Shown here: positions 44,468 through 54,195 of the stretch, piece after piece
How positions within the stretch are numbered: the first letter of the stretch is position 1
How the letters are laid out: the number at the start of each line of letters is the position of its first letter
NCBI RefSeq assembly: GCF_001895025.1
Contig: NZ_BCXI01000017.1
Coordinates: forward strand, 1 to 64,000
Direction: 5' to 3'
DNA: 64,000 nucleotides
Source of the DNA: Rhodococcus zopfii NBRC 100606 = JCM 9919
GTDB lineage: Bacteria > Actinomycetota > Actinomycetes > Mycobacteriales > Mycobacteriaceae
Notes under the pieces: generated by a model
What the model saw: only the letters and a program-made list of their open reading frames with translations
Told to the model about the DNA's origin: nothing
Database searches by the model: none
Made by a program: the position numbers and the translations under genes

Positions 44468-44472
44468 AAACC
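44468..44472 (+). repeat. Target site duplication, left (AAACC)
   Basis: AAACC directly before the left terminal repeat; the same five bases follow the right terminal repeat at 63332-63336. Confidence 0.85.
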
Positions 44473-44496
44473 TGTAGGTTCCGCGGATCGGTGTCA
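44473..44496 (+). repeat. Left terminal inverted repeat of Tn7-like element
   Basis: Begins TGTAGGTTCCGCGGATC and ends GGTGTCA. A second partial copy, TGCAGGTTCTCGCC then GTGTCAGTG, follows at 44514-44540, and a further TTGTCAG at about 44558, giving several transposase-binding-like sites. Confidence 0.88.
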
Positions 44497-44540
44497 CTTC
44501 GCGGATCTCCGACCTGCAGGTTCTCGCCGTCGTGTCAGTG

Positions 44541-44819
44541 CCTTATTCCCACGAACTTGTCAGAATCCTCAGCCCGGTCGCTATCCCGTAAGGAGATCGA
44601 TGCCCAGTCATTGGCCCGTTTGCCCCTAATGGATCGATCAGTGGGGTGCACCGAGCGGACCAGATCCCGCGGGTTGTGGTCGTGTCCGCGGTGCATCCTC
44701 AGACGCTGCGGGGTGTCTACCGGACACGGACTGGCAGCCGATATCCGTGGCGGGCGCTGTGATCGACTCGCACCCACAGCCTGGAGTTTGGGGACACACC
44801 GGGCGGGTACGCGAAGGCG
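44541..44819. other. Leader region of the left cargo
   Basis: Besides the subterminal repeats no gene was found. The region may contain the promoter of the first cargo gene. Confidence 0.4.
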
Positions 44820-45746
44820 GTGACGGCGAACGAGCATCTGCAGGCGGGGCACTCCGGTGCCGCGGGTGAGCAGGTTTCGGTGCTGCTGATCGCGGATCCG
44901 GGCGAACCAGCGGCTCTTGCCGAACGCATCGCCGACTACCTGCCGGAACGCCTGCAAAGCCCTGACCGGCCCGAGCGCCGGTGGACGACCTGTGTGCGCC
45001 GCAAACCGTACCTGCCGGACGAGCAAGCCGATTTCACCGATGTCATCGACACGGTCGATCCGTCCTCCGAACAGGAAGACATCGTCGTGTATCTCACCGA
45101 TCTGCCGCGCCGGGAGGACACCCTGCCGGTGGTGGCCGACGTCAGCGTCGACCACAGATTCGCACCCATCTCGGTCGCCGGTGTGGGCGGCGTCCGGATC
45201 GAGCGCCGCATCCGCACCGTCACCGAACTCGCGCTCGCCCGCGTTCTCGGTGAACCCGAACTCATGCCTCCCGGCGCGGCGCGACGGTACCCGTGTGTGC
45301 AGATCAAGGACGGCATCCGATACTTGGCGCCCTCGGGACTGCGGCGACTGCGACTGCTGTCGGGGATGGTGCGGGCCAACCGGCCGTGGCGACTGGTCAC
45401 CGGACTGTCGAAGGTGCTCGTCGGCGCCTTCGCCACGGGTGCGATCGCACTGGCCACCAACACGATCTGGTTGTTCGCCGACACGATGGGCCCATGGCGG
45501 ATGAGTGCGGCGACGGTCCTGTCGATCGTGGCGATGATTCTGTGGCTGATCCTCGATCACGAACTGTGGGAGCGGCCGACGTCGCCGGAGGAGCGGGATC
45601 GTTCGGTGCTGTACAACACCGCGACCGTGGTCACCCTGGTCATCGGCGTCGTCGTGCTGCATGTGGCCCTGTTCTGCCTGCTGCTGTTCACTGCGTGTCT
45701 GACTCTTCCCCCGGAACTGCTGTCCAGTGTTCTCGGGCACGGGTGA
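44820..45746 (+). CDS. Hypothetical membrane protein, transposon cargo
   Basis: 308 aa from a GTG. The first 190 residues are soluble, with a Rossmann-like start ([20 protein letters not shown]) and [20 protein letters not shown]. They are followed by four helices ([67 protein letters not shown]). Family not recognised. Coupled to the next small gene by a GTGA overlap. Its presence in a stress island suggests a membrane-stress function, which is speculative. Confidence 0.6.
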   Translation: MTANEHLQAGHSGAAGEQVSVLLIADPGEPAALAERIADYLPERLQSPDRPERRWTTCVRRKPYLPDEQADFTDVIDTVDPSSEQEDIVVYLTDLPRREDTLPVVADVSVDHRFAPISVAGVGGVRIERRIRTVTELALARVLGEPELMPPGAARRYPCVQIKDGIRYLAPSGLRRLRLLSGMVRANRPWRLVTGLSKVLVGAFATGAIALATNTIWLFADTMGPWRMSAATVLSIVAMILWLILDHELWERPTSPEERDRSVLYNTATVVTLVIGVVVLHVALFCLLLFTACLTLPPELLSSVLGHG

Positions 45747-45916
45747 ACTTCGTCGATTACCTGACGCTCACCTGGTTGCTGGCGTCCATCGCGACCATCG
45801 GTGGGGCGCTCGGGTCGGGTCTCGAGGACGACGCCGCCGTCAGGGAGGCGGCGTACGGGGTCCGGCAGCGGCAACGCATCGAGCAGACGCGACAACCGTC
45901 GAACGAGGCGGGATGA
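45743..45916 (+). CDS. Small membrane protein, coupled partner
   Basis: 57 aa: one helix ([20 protein letters not shown]) and a charged tail ([19 protein letters not shown]). The GTG overlaps the upstream stop, which makes a two-gene unit. Function unknown. Confidence 0.55.
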   Translation: MNFVDYLTLTWLLASIATIGGALGSGLEDDAAVREAAYGVRQRQRIEQTRQPSNEAG

Positions 45917-46045
45917 TCATTGCCGGCGCAGCGCGCGCGACCCAGCCGTCCCCGGATGCGCGGGTGCCAGATCGGGTGCTCGACCGGTCGGCAGCCCGGT
46001 CCAGGTTTCGTTTGACTCCCTACACCCCGCGGGACTGTCACTCAC

Positions 46046-46713
46046 TCAGCCCTGTTGCCGGGTTCGCTGGTGGGCGGTGAGCAGAAGGTGGTCGAACCGG
46101 GTCCGTAGGTCCGCAGCGGGTTCGCACTCGACGAATCCGGTGACGAGTTGTTCGGCGATCGTGCGAAGTCGGGTGTTGGTCTGCTGGGAACACCAGGTGA
46201 GAACGTCGAAGGCGCGGTCGGCGGGTATCCCGTAGACCAGCATCAGTGCGCCCGTGGCCTGTTCGATTACCGCCCGTGACTCGGCGAGTTCGGCGACCGC
46301 CGCGTCGACCGACTCCTTGACATCGCTGCGGTAGGACTGGGTGATGTCATGTAGAAGCCGGTGGTCCCGATCACGGCGTCTGTGTCGTCGTGCAAGAGGT
46401 CGCCGACGACCACGACGAGGTGAACTTTGCCGGCGGTGTCGATGATGCGGTGTTTGCTGCTGAACGGTTCGGCGTCACTGATCATCCGTTCGAGGACGCG
46501 GGCGACGCGCCGGTGATCCTCGGGATGCTTGTGGGACAGCAGCAGTTCGGTGGTCGGCGTGACGTCCCCGGGCCGGTAGCCGTGCATCTGGGCGACGGCG
46601 TCGGACCATTCCCACCGCTGACCGTCGAGGAAGAATCGGAAGCTGCCGACCCGCTGCGGCTCCCCACCGAACACCTGCTCTGAATCCGCCCCAATTTCTC
46701 TCGCACCAGGCAC
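46046..46713 (-). pseudogene. PAS-ANTAR regulator with a frameshift
   Basis: The N-terminal frame encodes a PAS domain (FFLDGQRWEWSDAVAQMHGY, HPEDHRRVARVLERMI, IGTTGFYM). At that point one base is missing, and the next frame continues DITQSYRSDVKESVDAAVAE into an ANTAR domain (ESRAVIEQATGALMLVYGIP, AFDVLTWCSQQTNTRLRTIA). ANTAR proteins bind paired RNA hairpins to antiterminate transcription. Without a base at about 46350 the product would stop early, so it is inactive unless the base is a sequencing loss. Confidence 0.7.
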
Positions 46714-46870
46714 GGCGTCTCACTCCCGCTCGCTTCTCAGGCGTGCGCTCTAGCTGGACTTCCCGCTACGGCCAAGGCCGAGATGGACCCGCACACGTCC
46801 TGCACGTTTGCGATTTGGGTGACGGTGTAGTCGCCGACGTCGCAGTGGGGTGGGAAATCGATCTCTGTCG

Positions 46871-46890
46871 CCCCCGGCAGCCGCCCGGGG
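46871..46890 (-). terminator. Hairpin at the end of the chaperone operon
   Basis: CCCCGG-7-CCGGGG stem immediately after the last stop of the operon. There is no T-run, as is usual in actinobacteria, so this is a candidate terminator or 3'-end stabiliser. Confidence 0.5.
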
Positions 46891-47340
46891 TCAGAGCAGT
46901 AGGTGGAAGATGTCGAAGACGACGCTCCATTCGGCGGTCCCGGGGTTCTTGCGGTCCGGCTCGACCGTGACGAAGGTATGCGCCAGCGCCACGCTCAGGC
47001 CTCCGGCGATCAGCGGCAGTCGTTGCTCGGTCTCCTCGGAGAGAGCCACGTCCAAGGGTGGCCGGGCCGCCAGTTGGTCGAGCAGAGGTTGTAGTTCGAT
47101 CTCCTCGTCCAGCTTCTCGAACCGGTGGATGCTTTCCTGCAGCCCCTTGGTGATCGGCAGGTCCCACGGTTCGATCACGTCCCGCAGGTTGGCCTTGGCC
47201 GAGGCCTTGCCGATCAGGATCAGGTCGTAGATCTTGTCGTCGATGAAATCCGTATAGCGCTTGAGGTCGTTCCGGTCGACCTGTAGTCCGGCCGCTGCCC
47301 GGAAGAACCGCTGGAATTTGACGGTGCCCATCACTGGCAT
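46891..47340 (-). CDS. DUF1931 histone-fold-like protein
   Basis: 149 aa, AAAGGAG before the ATG reading MPVMGTVKFQRFFRAAAGL. Contains the DUF1931 pattern: VDRNDLKRYTDFIDDKIYDL, AKANLRDVIEPWDLPITKGL and LPLIAGGLSVALAHTFVTVE. Structural members resemble paired histone folds; the function is not known. Last gene of the ten-gene operon, 4 bp after the reductase gene. Confidence 0.85.
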   Translation of the reverse strand: MPVMGTVKFQRFFRAAAGLQVDRNDLKRYTDFIDDKIYDLILIGKASAKANLRDVIEPWDLPITKGLQESIHRFEKLDEEIELQPLLDQLAARPPLDVALSEETEQRLPLIAGGLSVALAHTFVTVEPDRKNPGTAEWSVVFDIFHLLL

Positions 47341-47344
47341 GTCG

Positions 47345-49072
47345 TCAGCTCCTTTCGAAGTATTCATGGATTTGGCGTACCGCCATCGCTCCTTCACCGA
47401 CTGCGGATGCGACCCGTTTCACCGAGCCGCGGCGGACGTCGCCCGCCGCGAACAGGCCGGACCGGCTGGTTTCGAGCGTCCTGGACAGCCCGGCGCTGAT
47501 CGGCCGGTTGCCGTCTCCTCGGGCGTGGACCGCGTCCATGCCGGTGAGGACGAAGCCGTGGTCGTCGAGTGCGATCGTGTCGGCCAGCCACCCGGTGTGC
47601 GGCGTCGCCCCGATGAAGACGAACAGGGCGTGCACCCGGATCGTGTCCTGGTCGCCCGTGCGATTGTCCTCGACCACAATCTCTTCGAGGTATTTCTCGC
47701 CGTGGACCTGACGAATCTCGGTGTTCCGGTGCACGGTCACCCGCGGATGCCGCTCGATCTGGTCGACCAGGTATCGGGACATGCTCTTTCCGAGGTCACC
47801 GCCGCGGATGAGCAGGTGAACGTGGGAGACATGGTCGGCGAGGAAGACGGTGGCCTGTCCGGCGGAGTTTCCGCCGCCGACGATGGCCACCGGGTCGGTG
47901 CCGCACATCCGCGCTTCCTGATGGGTCGCGGCGTAGTACACGCTCGTCCCCTCCAGTGCCTCGATCCCCGGAACGGCCAACTTGCGATATCGCGCCCCGG
48001 TGGCGAGCACGACGGCCCGGCCGCGAACCGCGCCGCCGTCCGCCAGCCGGAGCACATGGTTCCCGGCCTCGGAGCCGAGGCCGGCGACGTCCGCCGACAC
48101 CAGGAGGCGGGCGCCGAATTTCCCGGCCTGGATTATGGCGCGCTCCGCCAATTCGGCGCCGGAGACCCCTGCCGGGAAGCCCAGGTAGTTCTCGATCCGG
48201 GAGGAGGTACTGGCTTGGCCGCCGGCGGCGATCGACTCCAGTGTCACCGTGTTCAACCCGTCGGATGAGCCGTACACGGACGCGGCCAGACCGGCCGGTC
48301 CGGCACCTACGACGACGAGGTCGCACACGTCGTGCGCTGCGTCCGGGACCGAGTCCGGGACCGGGAGCCCGACGATGCGGGCGAGTTCGGCGTTCGTCGG
48401 ATTGCGCAGCACCTTCTCGCCGTGCCAGATCACGACGGGAGTGTCCTCTGGGGCGACACCCAGGCTTTGCAGCAGTTGCTCCGCCCGTTCGTCTTGCTCC
48501 AGATCGATCCATTTGTGGGGCAGCCGGTTGCGCATCGCGAACTCGCGAAGCCGCAACGTGTCCGGGGAATAGCAGGAGCCGATGATTCGGAACCCCGAAC
48601 CGAGCCCGATCAGTAGGTGCCGGCGCACCAGGTAGGCCCGCAGGATCAGATCGCTGAGCACGAGGTCGTGGGCGACGAGCTCGCGCACCCGCTCGGCCGG
48701 GACGACGAGGACCTCGCCGTTCTCGATCGCTTCGGCGGTGAAGAACGCCACCTGGCCTTCCAGCAGTCCGAGCTCGCCCAGGAAGCGGCGGGGACCGTGC
48801 ACGCGCAGTATCCGGCGTTCGCCGTCCTCGTCGCCCTCGTCGATGACCGCGACCTTGCCGGTGAGGATGACGAAGAAGTCGTTGCTGGGCGCGCCCTCTC
48901 GGATCAGCACCTCGCCGGCGCGAACCGATCGACGCGTGCCACCGACCTCGAGCGTCGTGATCTGGTCGTCCGTCAGCCGCGGGAATGCTCCGACCGCATC
49001 CGGGGTCTCGTCGTCGACCGGCGGACTGTCGCGGGCGGGTGCGGCGTCCTCAGACGAAGTTCTGGTCGACAT
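47345..49072 (-). CDS. cNMP-binding / thioredoxin-like / flavin reductase fusion
   Basis: 575 aa. Residues about 30-150 form a cyclic-nucleotide-binding (CRP-like) domain (GEVLIREGAPSNDFFVILTG, FLGELGLLEGQ). About 155-235 is a thioredoxin-like segment (RIIGSCYSPDTLRLREF, DTPVVIWHGEKVLRNPT). From about 245 on it is a TrxR-like FAD/NADPH domain (VVGAGPAGLAAS, IVGGGNSAGQA, GLFAAGDVR). The place where thioredoxin reductase has CxxC reads VYYAATHQEARMCG, so the redox disulphide is absent. The start overlaps the UBP gene by 23 bp. Probably redox-active and ligand-controlled, but not a classical TrxR. Confidence 0.85.
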   Translation of the reverse strand: MSTRTSSEDAAPARDSPPVDDETPDAVGAFPRLTDDQITTLEVGGTRRSVRAGEVLIREGAPSNDFFVILTGKVAVIDEGDEDGERRILRVHGPRRFLGELGLLEGQVAFFTAEAIENGEVLVVPAERVRELVAHDLVLSDLILRAYLVRRHLLIGLGSGFRIIGSCYSPDTLRLREFAMRNRLPHKWIDLEQDERAEQLLQSLGVAPEDTPVVIWHGEKVLRNPTNAELARIVGLPVPDSVPDAAHDVCDLVVVGAGPAGLAASVYGSSDGLNTVTLESIAAGGQASTSSRIENYLGFPAGVSGAELAERAIIQAGKFGARLLVSADVAGLGSEAGNHVLRLADGGAVRGRAVVLATGARYRKLAVPGIEALEGTSVYYAATHQEARMCGTDPVAIVGGGNSAGQATVFLADHVSHVHLLIRGGDLGKSMSRYLVDQIERHPRVTVHRNTEIRQVHGEKYLEEIVVEDNRTGDQDTIRVHALFVFIGATPHTGWLADTIALDDHGFVLTGMDAVHARGDGNRPISAGLSRTLETSRSGLFAAGDVRRGSVKRVASAVGEGAMAVRQIHEYFERS

Positions 49073-49316
49073 AACACCAACGCCAATCCTCACCGGGTTC
49101 CATCGACTGGACGATCGGATGGCCGATGGTGTGAGCGTGCGCGCTCGCGTGCTTGCCCGGCGAGGAGTCGCAGCAACCGACGTGTCCGCACGTCAGGCAC
49201 AGCCTCAGATGCACCCACGGGGTGCCGAGGCGAAGACATTCCTCGCAACCCTGTGGGGTCCGGGGCACCACGGCCCGGATCGCGGTCACGTGCGGGTCGG
49301 CATGGACCGAGGTCAT
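49050..49316 (-). CDS. UBP-type zinc finger protein
   Basis: 88 aa from the ATG reading MTSVHADPHVTAIRAV. Zinc ligands are visible in GCEECLRLGTPWVHLRLCLT, CGHVGCCDSS and HASAHAHTIGHPIVQS, which is the UBP (ZnF-UBP) pattern. In eukaryotes this domain binds ubiquitin C-termini; in actinobacteria small stand-alone versions occur next to redox genes with unknown role. The start overlaps the trx stop (ATGA) and its end overlaps the reductase start. Confidence 0.85.
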   Translation of the reverse strand: MTSVHADPHVTAIRAVVPRTPQGCEECLRLGTPWVHLRLCLTCGHVGCCDSSPGKHASAHAHTIGHPIVQSMEPGEDWRWCYVDQNFV

Positions 49317-49765
49317 GGCTTCGCCTCCTTGCCTGCATTTTCCGAGAGCGCCTGATCGAGCCATGTGCGCAACACCGGTACCGGAGCGGCGCCCGCCTGA
49401 CGAGCGAGGACTTCACCTCGGTCCATCACCAGCAGAGTCGGAACGGCACGGACGGTGAAACGTTCGGCCGTCTGGGGTGCAGCATCCACGTCGACCTTGA
49501 CGAGCTTGATCTGACCTGCGCGTTCTGTGGCGAGCTGCTCGAGCGCGGGGCTGACCATGCGGCACGGAGCGCACCACGTCGCCCAGAGATCGACGAGTAC
49601 AGGCACCGAGGATTTCTCGGCGACCTCCGCGAAGTCGCCGTCCCCTGCCGAGGCGATCCAGGGCAGCGGCTCGTGGCAGTTCCCGCAGCGGGGTCTTCCG
49701 TCCCCGGCCGCCGGCACCTTGTTGATCTTGCCGCAGCGTGGGCACTTCACCTTGTCGGATCCCAT
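49313..49765 (-). CDS. trxC: Thioredoxin 2-type with zinc ribbon
   Basis: 150 aa. The N-terminal zinc ribbon CPRCGKINKVP...CGNCHEPLPW precedes a thioredoxin domain with VDLWATWCAPCRMVSPALEQ and cis-Pro RAVPTLLVMDRGE. Trx2 proteins are stress-inducible and have chaperone and disulphide reductase activity. 14 bp after clpB, coupled to the UBP gene. Confidence 0.92.
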   Translation of the reverse strand: MGSDKVKCPRCGKINKVPAAGDGRPRCGNCHEPLPWIASAGDGDFAEVAEKSSVPVLVDLWATWCAPCRMVSPALEQLATERAGQIKLVKVDVDAAPQTAERFTVRAVPTLLVMDRGEVLARQAGAAPVPVLRTWLDQALSENAGKEAKP

Positions 49766-49779
49766 GACGACACCTCTTC

Positions 49780-52410
49780 TCAGGCCGCGATGGCGGGTTC
49801 CGTATATGCGACGGACAGTTCGCCGTCATCGACCGTGACATCGATGGTGCCGCCCGGTTCGATTTCGCCGCGCAACAGCGCACGACCTATCCTGGTTTCG
49901 ACCTCACGGGCGATATACCTGCGCAGGGGTCGTGCACCGTAGACCGGGTCGAAACCGTGTTCGGCGATGAGCCGGCGTGCTTCCGGCGTGATATTCAAGT
50001 GTATCTGGCGCTCCGACAACCTGTTCCGAAGATCGGCGAGCTGCAGCTCGACGATGTGCTCGATCTGGGGCAGCGTGAGCGGGGTGAACAACACGATGTC
50101 GTCGACCCGGTTGAGGAACTCGGGACGGAAGTGCCCGCGCAGTTCCGCCAGCACCCGCTCCCGGGCGTCCGGCTTGATCTCGCCGTCGGCTGTGACTCCG
50201 TCGAGGAGATGCTGGGATCCGATGTTGGAGGTCATGATGATCACCGTGTTCCGGAAATCGACCTGCCTGCCTTGAGAATCGGTGATCCGGCCGTCGTCGA
50301 GCACCTGTAGAAGGGTATTGAAGACGTCGGCATGGGCCTTCTCGATCTCGTCGAAGAGCACCACGGAGTACGGCTTGCGGCGCACCGCCTCGGTGAGCTG
50401 ACCCCCCTCGTCGTACCCGACGTACCCGGGGGGCGCACCGATGAGCCTACTCACCGTGTGCCGCTCCTGGTACTCGCTCATATCCAGGCGCACCATGTTG
50501 TCTTCGCTGTCGAAGAGGGCACTGGCCAGCGTCTTTGCGAGCTCGGTCTTCCCCACGCCCGTCGGGCCCAGGAAGATGAACGAACCGATCGGCCGGCGCG
50601 GATCACGGATACCCGACCTCGCCCGGATCACCGCGTCTGCGACCAGTTGCACCGCCTCGTCCTGACCGACGACCCTCTCGTGCAGGATCTCGTCGAGCTT
50701 CAACAGTTTCTCCCGCTCGCCTTCCTGCAGTCGAGCGACCGGGATACCCGTCCATGCGGCCACGATCTCTGCGATCTCGTCTTCGGTGACCACTTCACGC
50801 AGCAACGGATTGCGGCCTTGCCTGGTAGCCAATTGCTCCTCCGCCGCCTCGAGCCTGCGCTCCAGCGCGGTGATCTCGCCGTACCGCAACTCGGCGGCCC
50901 GATTGAGGTCGTAATTGCGTTCGGCCTCCTCGGCCTCGTGGCGCAATCGTTCCAGCTCTCCCCGCAGCTCCTGCACCCGACGGATCGCTTGGCGCTCTGC
51001 CTCCCACTGAGCGTGCCGGGCGTCGGCCTCGGCCCGCAGATCGGCCAGCTCCTTACGCAACTCCTCGAGGCGCGTCTTGCTGGCCGCGTCCGTTTCCTTG
51101 GACAGCGCGGCCTCTTCGATCTCCAGCCGGGTCACCTTCCGGGTGAGCTCGTCGAGTTCGGCGGGCATCGAATCGATTTCGGTGCGTAGCCGGGCGCACG
51201 CCTCGTCCACCAGGTCGATCGCCTTGTCCGGAAGGAAACGGTCGGTGATGTACCGGTGCGAGAGGGTCACGGCGGCCACCAGTGCGCCGTCCTGGATCTT
51301 CACGCCGTGAAACACCTCGAGGCGTTCTCGAAGTCCGCGCAGAATCGAGATTGCATCCTCGGCACTGGGCTCGTCGACGAGAACGGTCTGGAATCGACGC
51401 TCCAATGCTGCATCGGATTCGATGTGCTTGCGATACTCGTCGAGAGTGGTGGCACCGATCATGTGCAGTTCGCCGCGGGCGAGCATCGGTTTGAGCATGT
51501 TGCCGGCGTCGAGAGATCCCTCGCCGCCGACCGATCCTGCGCCGACGACGGTGTGTAACTCGTCGACGAACAACAGGATGCGCCCCTCGGCCGCTTTCAC
51601 CTCGGACAGCACCGCCTGCAGCCGTTCCTCGAACTCGCCGCGGTACTTCGCACCGGCCACCAGGGAACCCATGTCGAGCGAGAAGATCGTCTTGTCGCGC
51701 AGGCCCTCGGGCACGTCGCCGCGGACGATCCGCTGGGCGAGTCCCTCGACGATCGCGGTCTTGCCGACGCCGGGGTCGCCGATCAGCACCGGATTGTTCT
51801 TCGTTTTCCGGCTCAGGATCTGCGTTACCCTGCGGATCTCGGCGTCTCGCCCGATGACCGGATCGAGTTTGCCTGCCCGCCCCTCGGAGACGAGGTCGCG
51901 TCCGTACTTCTCGAGCGCCTCGTACGCCCCCTCCGGGGTGGCCGAGGTGACGCGCTGGTTGCCGCGCACTGTGGTCAAGGCGGCGAGGAAGGTCTCTCGT
52001 GTGACCCCATGGCTGGTGAGAACCCGTCCGGCCGCACTGGTCGACCCCTCCTCGGAGAGGGCCATCACGAGATGCTCCACCGACACGTAAGAATCCTTGA
52101 GTCGCTTTGCCTCTCGTTCGGCAGCGTCGAGCAGCTTGGCCAGGCGCTGGGTGATCATCACCTGACCGGGCGTCGCACCGGGGCCGCTGACCTTCGGCCT
52201 ACGCGACAGTTCACGTTCCAGATCGGATCGCAGGGCATCGACGTTCGCACCGGCCTGCTCGAGCAGTCGCGGTACCAACCCTTCCTGCTGATCGACCAAC
52301 GCGAGCAGCAGGTGCTCTCCGTCGACCTCGGTGTGACCCATTCTGGTCGCGACGTTCTGGGCCTCCTGCAGGGCTTCTCGTGACCTTTCAGTCAGGCTGC
52401 CGGTGTCCAT
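49780..52410 (-). CDS. clpB: ClpB disaggregase
   Basis: 876 aa: N-domain (to about 145), AAA-1 with [10 protein letters not shown], a coiled-coil M-domain (about 400-525, with the conserved long leucine/arginine heptads), AAA-2 with [10 protein letters not shown] and the sensor/arginine-finger region [12 protein letters not shown]. Start chosen as [18 protein letters not shown]. Works with DnaK to resolve aggregates. Overlaps the CbpM gene end by 19 bp. Confidence 0.96.
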   Translation of the reverse strand: MDTGSLTERSREALQEAQNVATRMGHTEVDGEHLLLALVDQQEGLVPRLLEQAGANVDALRSDLERELSRRPKVSGPGATPGQVMITQRLAKLLDAAEREAKRLKDSYVSVEHLVMALSEEGSTSAAGRVLTSHGVTRETFLAALTTVRGNQRVTSATPEGAYEALEKYGRDLVSEGRAGKLDPVIGRDAEIRRVTQILSRKTKNNPVLIGDPGVGKTAIVEGLAQRIVRGDVPEGLRDKTIFSLDMGSLVAGAKYRGEFEERLQAVLSEVKAAEGRILLFVDELHTVVGAGSVGGEGSLDAGNMLKPMLARGELHMIGATTLDEYRKHIESDAALERRFQTVLVDEPSAEDAISILRGLRERLEVFHGVKIQDGALVAAVTLSHRYITDRFLPDKAIDLVDEACARLRTEIDSMPAELDELTRKVTRLEIEEAALSKETDAASKTRLEELRKELADLRAEADARHAQWEAERQAIRRVQELRGELERLRHEAEEAERNYDLNRAAELRYGEITALERRLEAAEEQLATRQGRNPLLREVVTEDEIAEIVAAWTGIPVARLQEGEREKLLKLDEILHERVVGQDEAVQLVADAVIRARSGIRDPRRPIGSFIFLGPTGVGKTELAKTLASALFDSEDNMVRLDMSEYQERHTVSRLIGAPPGYVGYDEGGQLTEAVRRKPYSVVLFDEIEKAHADVFNTLLQVLDDGRITDSQGRQVDFRNTVIIMTSNIGSQHLLDGVTADGEIKPDARERVLAELRGHFRPEFLNRVDDIVLFTPLTLPQIEHIVELQLADLRNRLSERQIHLNITPEARRLIAEHGFDPVYGARPLRRYIAREVETRIGRALLRGEIEPGGTIDVTVDDGELSVAYTEPAIAA

Positions 52411-52721
52411 GGGGGTGTCCTCCTTCTGCGGGAAGCTGCTTCGAGTTTCTCGATTCGATCCAGCAGATCGAGCACGAGCCCGATTGCCGAGTAGTTCAGG
52501 CCCAGGCCGGTCCGCAGCCGTTGGATGCGGGCGGCGTGGACCACTTCGGATGGTTCGAACGACATCTCGCCGCCGGCGTCGCGGTGGGCGTCGAGCAGGC
52601 CGAGAGCCACAAGCTTTCGTGCCAGGTCGGGGTGCAGCCCGGTACGTTCGGCGAAGGCATCTGGCGACAAACCGGCACGGCGAACCAATACGTACTGGGT
52701 GACCGGGGTCGGGGTGCTCAT
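52392..52721 (-). CDS. cbpM: CbpM/MerR-type chaperone modulator
   Basis: 109 aa starting [20 protein letters not shown]. MerR-like wHTH ([40 protein letters not shown]) and a helical tail ([20 protein letters not shown]). CbpM inhibits or tunes the CbpA-type DnaJ encoded just upstream; the HspR repressor is the alternative reading, since HspR also sits at the end of dnaK operons. No HAIR-type operator was found, so the modulator reading is preferred. ATGA overlap with dnaJ. Confidence 0.8.
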   Translation of the reverse strand: MSTPTPVTQYVLVRRAGLSPDAFAERTGLHPDLARKLVALGLLDAHRDAGGEMSFEPSEVVHAARIQRLRTGLGLNYSAIGLVLDLLDRIEKLEAASRRRRTPPWTPAA

Positions 52722-53656
52722 GTGTCTTTCCTCGGATCGAAGTTCGATTCGGTGGCCAACTGCTCGAACAGCTCGCGTTCGCGTGCTGTCGGTTTCGGCG
52801 GCACCATCACCTTGATTTCGGCGTAGAGGTTGCCGTTGGCGCCCCGCGGATTGGGCATTCCTTCTCCGCGCAGGCGAAGCTTCCGTCCCGTCGACGAGCC
52901 CGGCACCACTTTGACTTTCGCCTCGCCACCCGGGGTGGGAACGACGACGGTCGACCCGAGGACCGCCTCCCATGGCGATACGGGCAGGTCGACGTAGATG
53001 TCCCGGCCCTGGACGCGGAACCGGGGATGCGGCTTGATCCGCACCACGAGGTACAGATCCCCGGGCGGCGCGCCGCCGTTGCCCCGGCCGCCTTGCCCGG
53101 CCAGCCGGATTCGCTGGCCGTCCAGGACACCGGCCGGAATGTCGACGTCGTACTGCCGGCCGTCCAGTCTGAGAGTGCGTTTGCCGCCCCGATACGCCTC
53201 TTCCAGGGGCAGTTCCAGTTCCGCTTCCTGATCGGCGCCGGGAATCGGCCCGTACGCGCCACCGCCGCCGAACATCTGCCCGAAGAGGTCCTCGAAGTCG
53301 ACGCCGCCCTCGCCACCGACACCGTGACCGAAGTGCACCCTTCTGCCCCCGCCCCCACCGCCGTACCCGCCGCCGCCGAACCCGCCGCCGTACCCACCGG
53401 CGCTTGCCCGGACCCGTTCGTCGTAGTCCTCGGGCACACGCCGGAAGTCGTCACCGAATCGGTCGTAGCGTTTCCGGGTGTCCGGGTCGGACAACACCTG
53501 GTAGGCCTCATTGGCCTCCTTGAACTTGTCCTCCGCAGTGGGGTCCTTGTTCACGTCGGGGTGGTACTTGCGGGCCAGCTTGCGGTAGGCCTGCTGGATT
53601 TCGTCGGTGCCGGCGCCCCGCGGGACCCCGAGCACTTCGTAGTAGTCACGCGCCAT
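52718..53656 (-). CDS. cbpA: DnaJ/CbpA co-chaperone without zinc finger
   Basis: 312 aa. J-domain with HPD ([13 protein letters not shown]) at about residues 32-34, a Gly/Tyr-rich linker ([16 protein letters not shown]), then two C-terminal substrate domains ([40 protein letters not shown]). The CxxCxGxG zinc repeats are absent, which places it in the type II CbpA-like class. Activates the DnaK ATPase. Confidence 0.93.
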   Translation of the reverse strand: MARDYYEVLGVPRGAGTDEIQQAYRKLARKYHPDVNKDPTAEDKFKEANEAYQVLSDPDTRKRYDRFGDDFRRVPEDYDERVRASAGGYGGGFGGGGYGGGGGGRRVHFGHGVGGEGGVDFEDLFGQMFGGGGAYGPIPGADQEAELELPLEEAYRGGKRTLRLDGRQYDVDIPAGVLDGQRIRLAGQGGRGNGGAPPGDLYLVVRIKPHPRFRVQGRDIYVDLPVSPWEAVLGSTVVVPTPGGEAKVKVVPGSSTGRKLRLRGEGMPNPRGANGNLYAEIKVMVPPKPTARERELFEQLATESNFDPRKDT

Positions 53657-53662
53657 CGGTGC

Positions 53663-54187
53663 TCACCCCTCGGGGCGGCTGACGACCACGGTGGCGGGAC
53701 GCAGCTGCCGCCCGTCCTCTCCATAGCCCGGGCGCAAGACCTCGACCACGGTCCCGGAGGGAAGGTCGGGTTGGGCCACCACACTGACCACTTCATGGAG
53801 CTCCGGGGAGAACGGCACACCGACCTCGTCGTGGCGCTCGAAGCCGAACCGTGAGAGCACCTGCACCGCCTGATCCCGGATCGCCTTCACACCCTCGACG
53901 ACGGTCTGAGGATCGCTGCCCGCATGGGCCAGCGCAAGCTCCAAATTGTCCAGTACCGGCAGCCACGCCGCGGAAACCTTCGCCACCTCCGCGGCGCGTT
54001 CACGGTCGAGATCTTTGGCATACCGCTTGCGCAGGTTGTCCAGATCTGCGAGTGCTCTGCGCCAGCGGTCCTCGAGTTGAGCCAACTCGGCCCCCGTGTC
54101 GGTGCGATCAGGCGCCGTCTCGGTCTGATCCCCGTCGGTACCGTCGGTAGCCGGCTCGGTCGTCGAATGATCAGCAGATCTGTCCAT
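53663..54187 (-). CDS. grpE: GrpE nucleotide exchange factor
   Basis: 174 aa: a polar acidic N-terminus, a long helix (AQLEDRWRRALADLDNLRKR) and the beta cap with GVPFSPELHEVVSVVAQPDL and VLRPGYGEDGRQLRPATVVV. 6 bp upstream of dnaJ and 8 bp after dnaK. Confidence 0.94.
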   Translation of the reverse strand: MDRSADHSTTEPATDGTDGDQTETAPDRTDTGAELAQLEDRWRRALADLDNLRKRYAKDLDRERAAEVAKVSAAWLPVLDNLELALAHAGSDPQTVVEGVKAIRDQAVQVLSRFGFERHDEVGVPFSPELHEVVSVVAQPDLPSGTVVEVLRPGYGEDGRQLRPATVVVSRPEG

Positions 54188-54195
54188 CGTGTGCC

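Noticed and set aside
52392-52721. Annotation as the heat-shock repressor HspR
   Set aside because: The MerR-like fold is compatible, but the position beside a CbpA-type DnaJ, the sequence form and the lack of HAIR sites favour a CbpM-type modulator. HspR remains possible.
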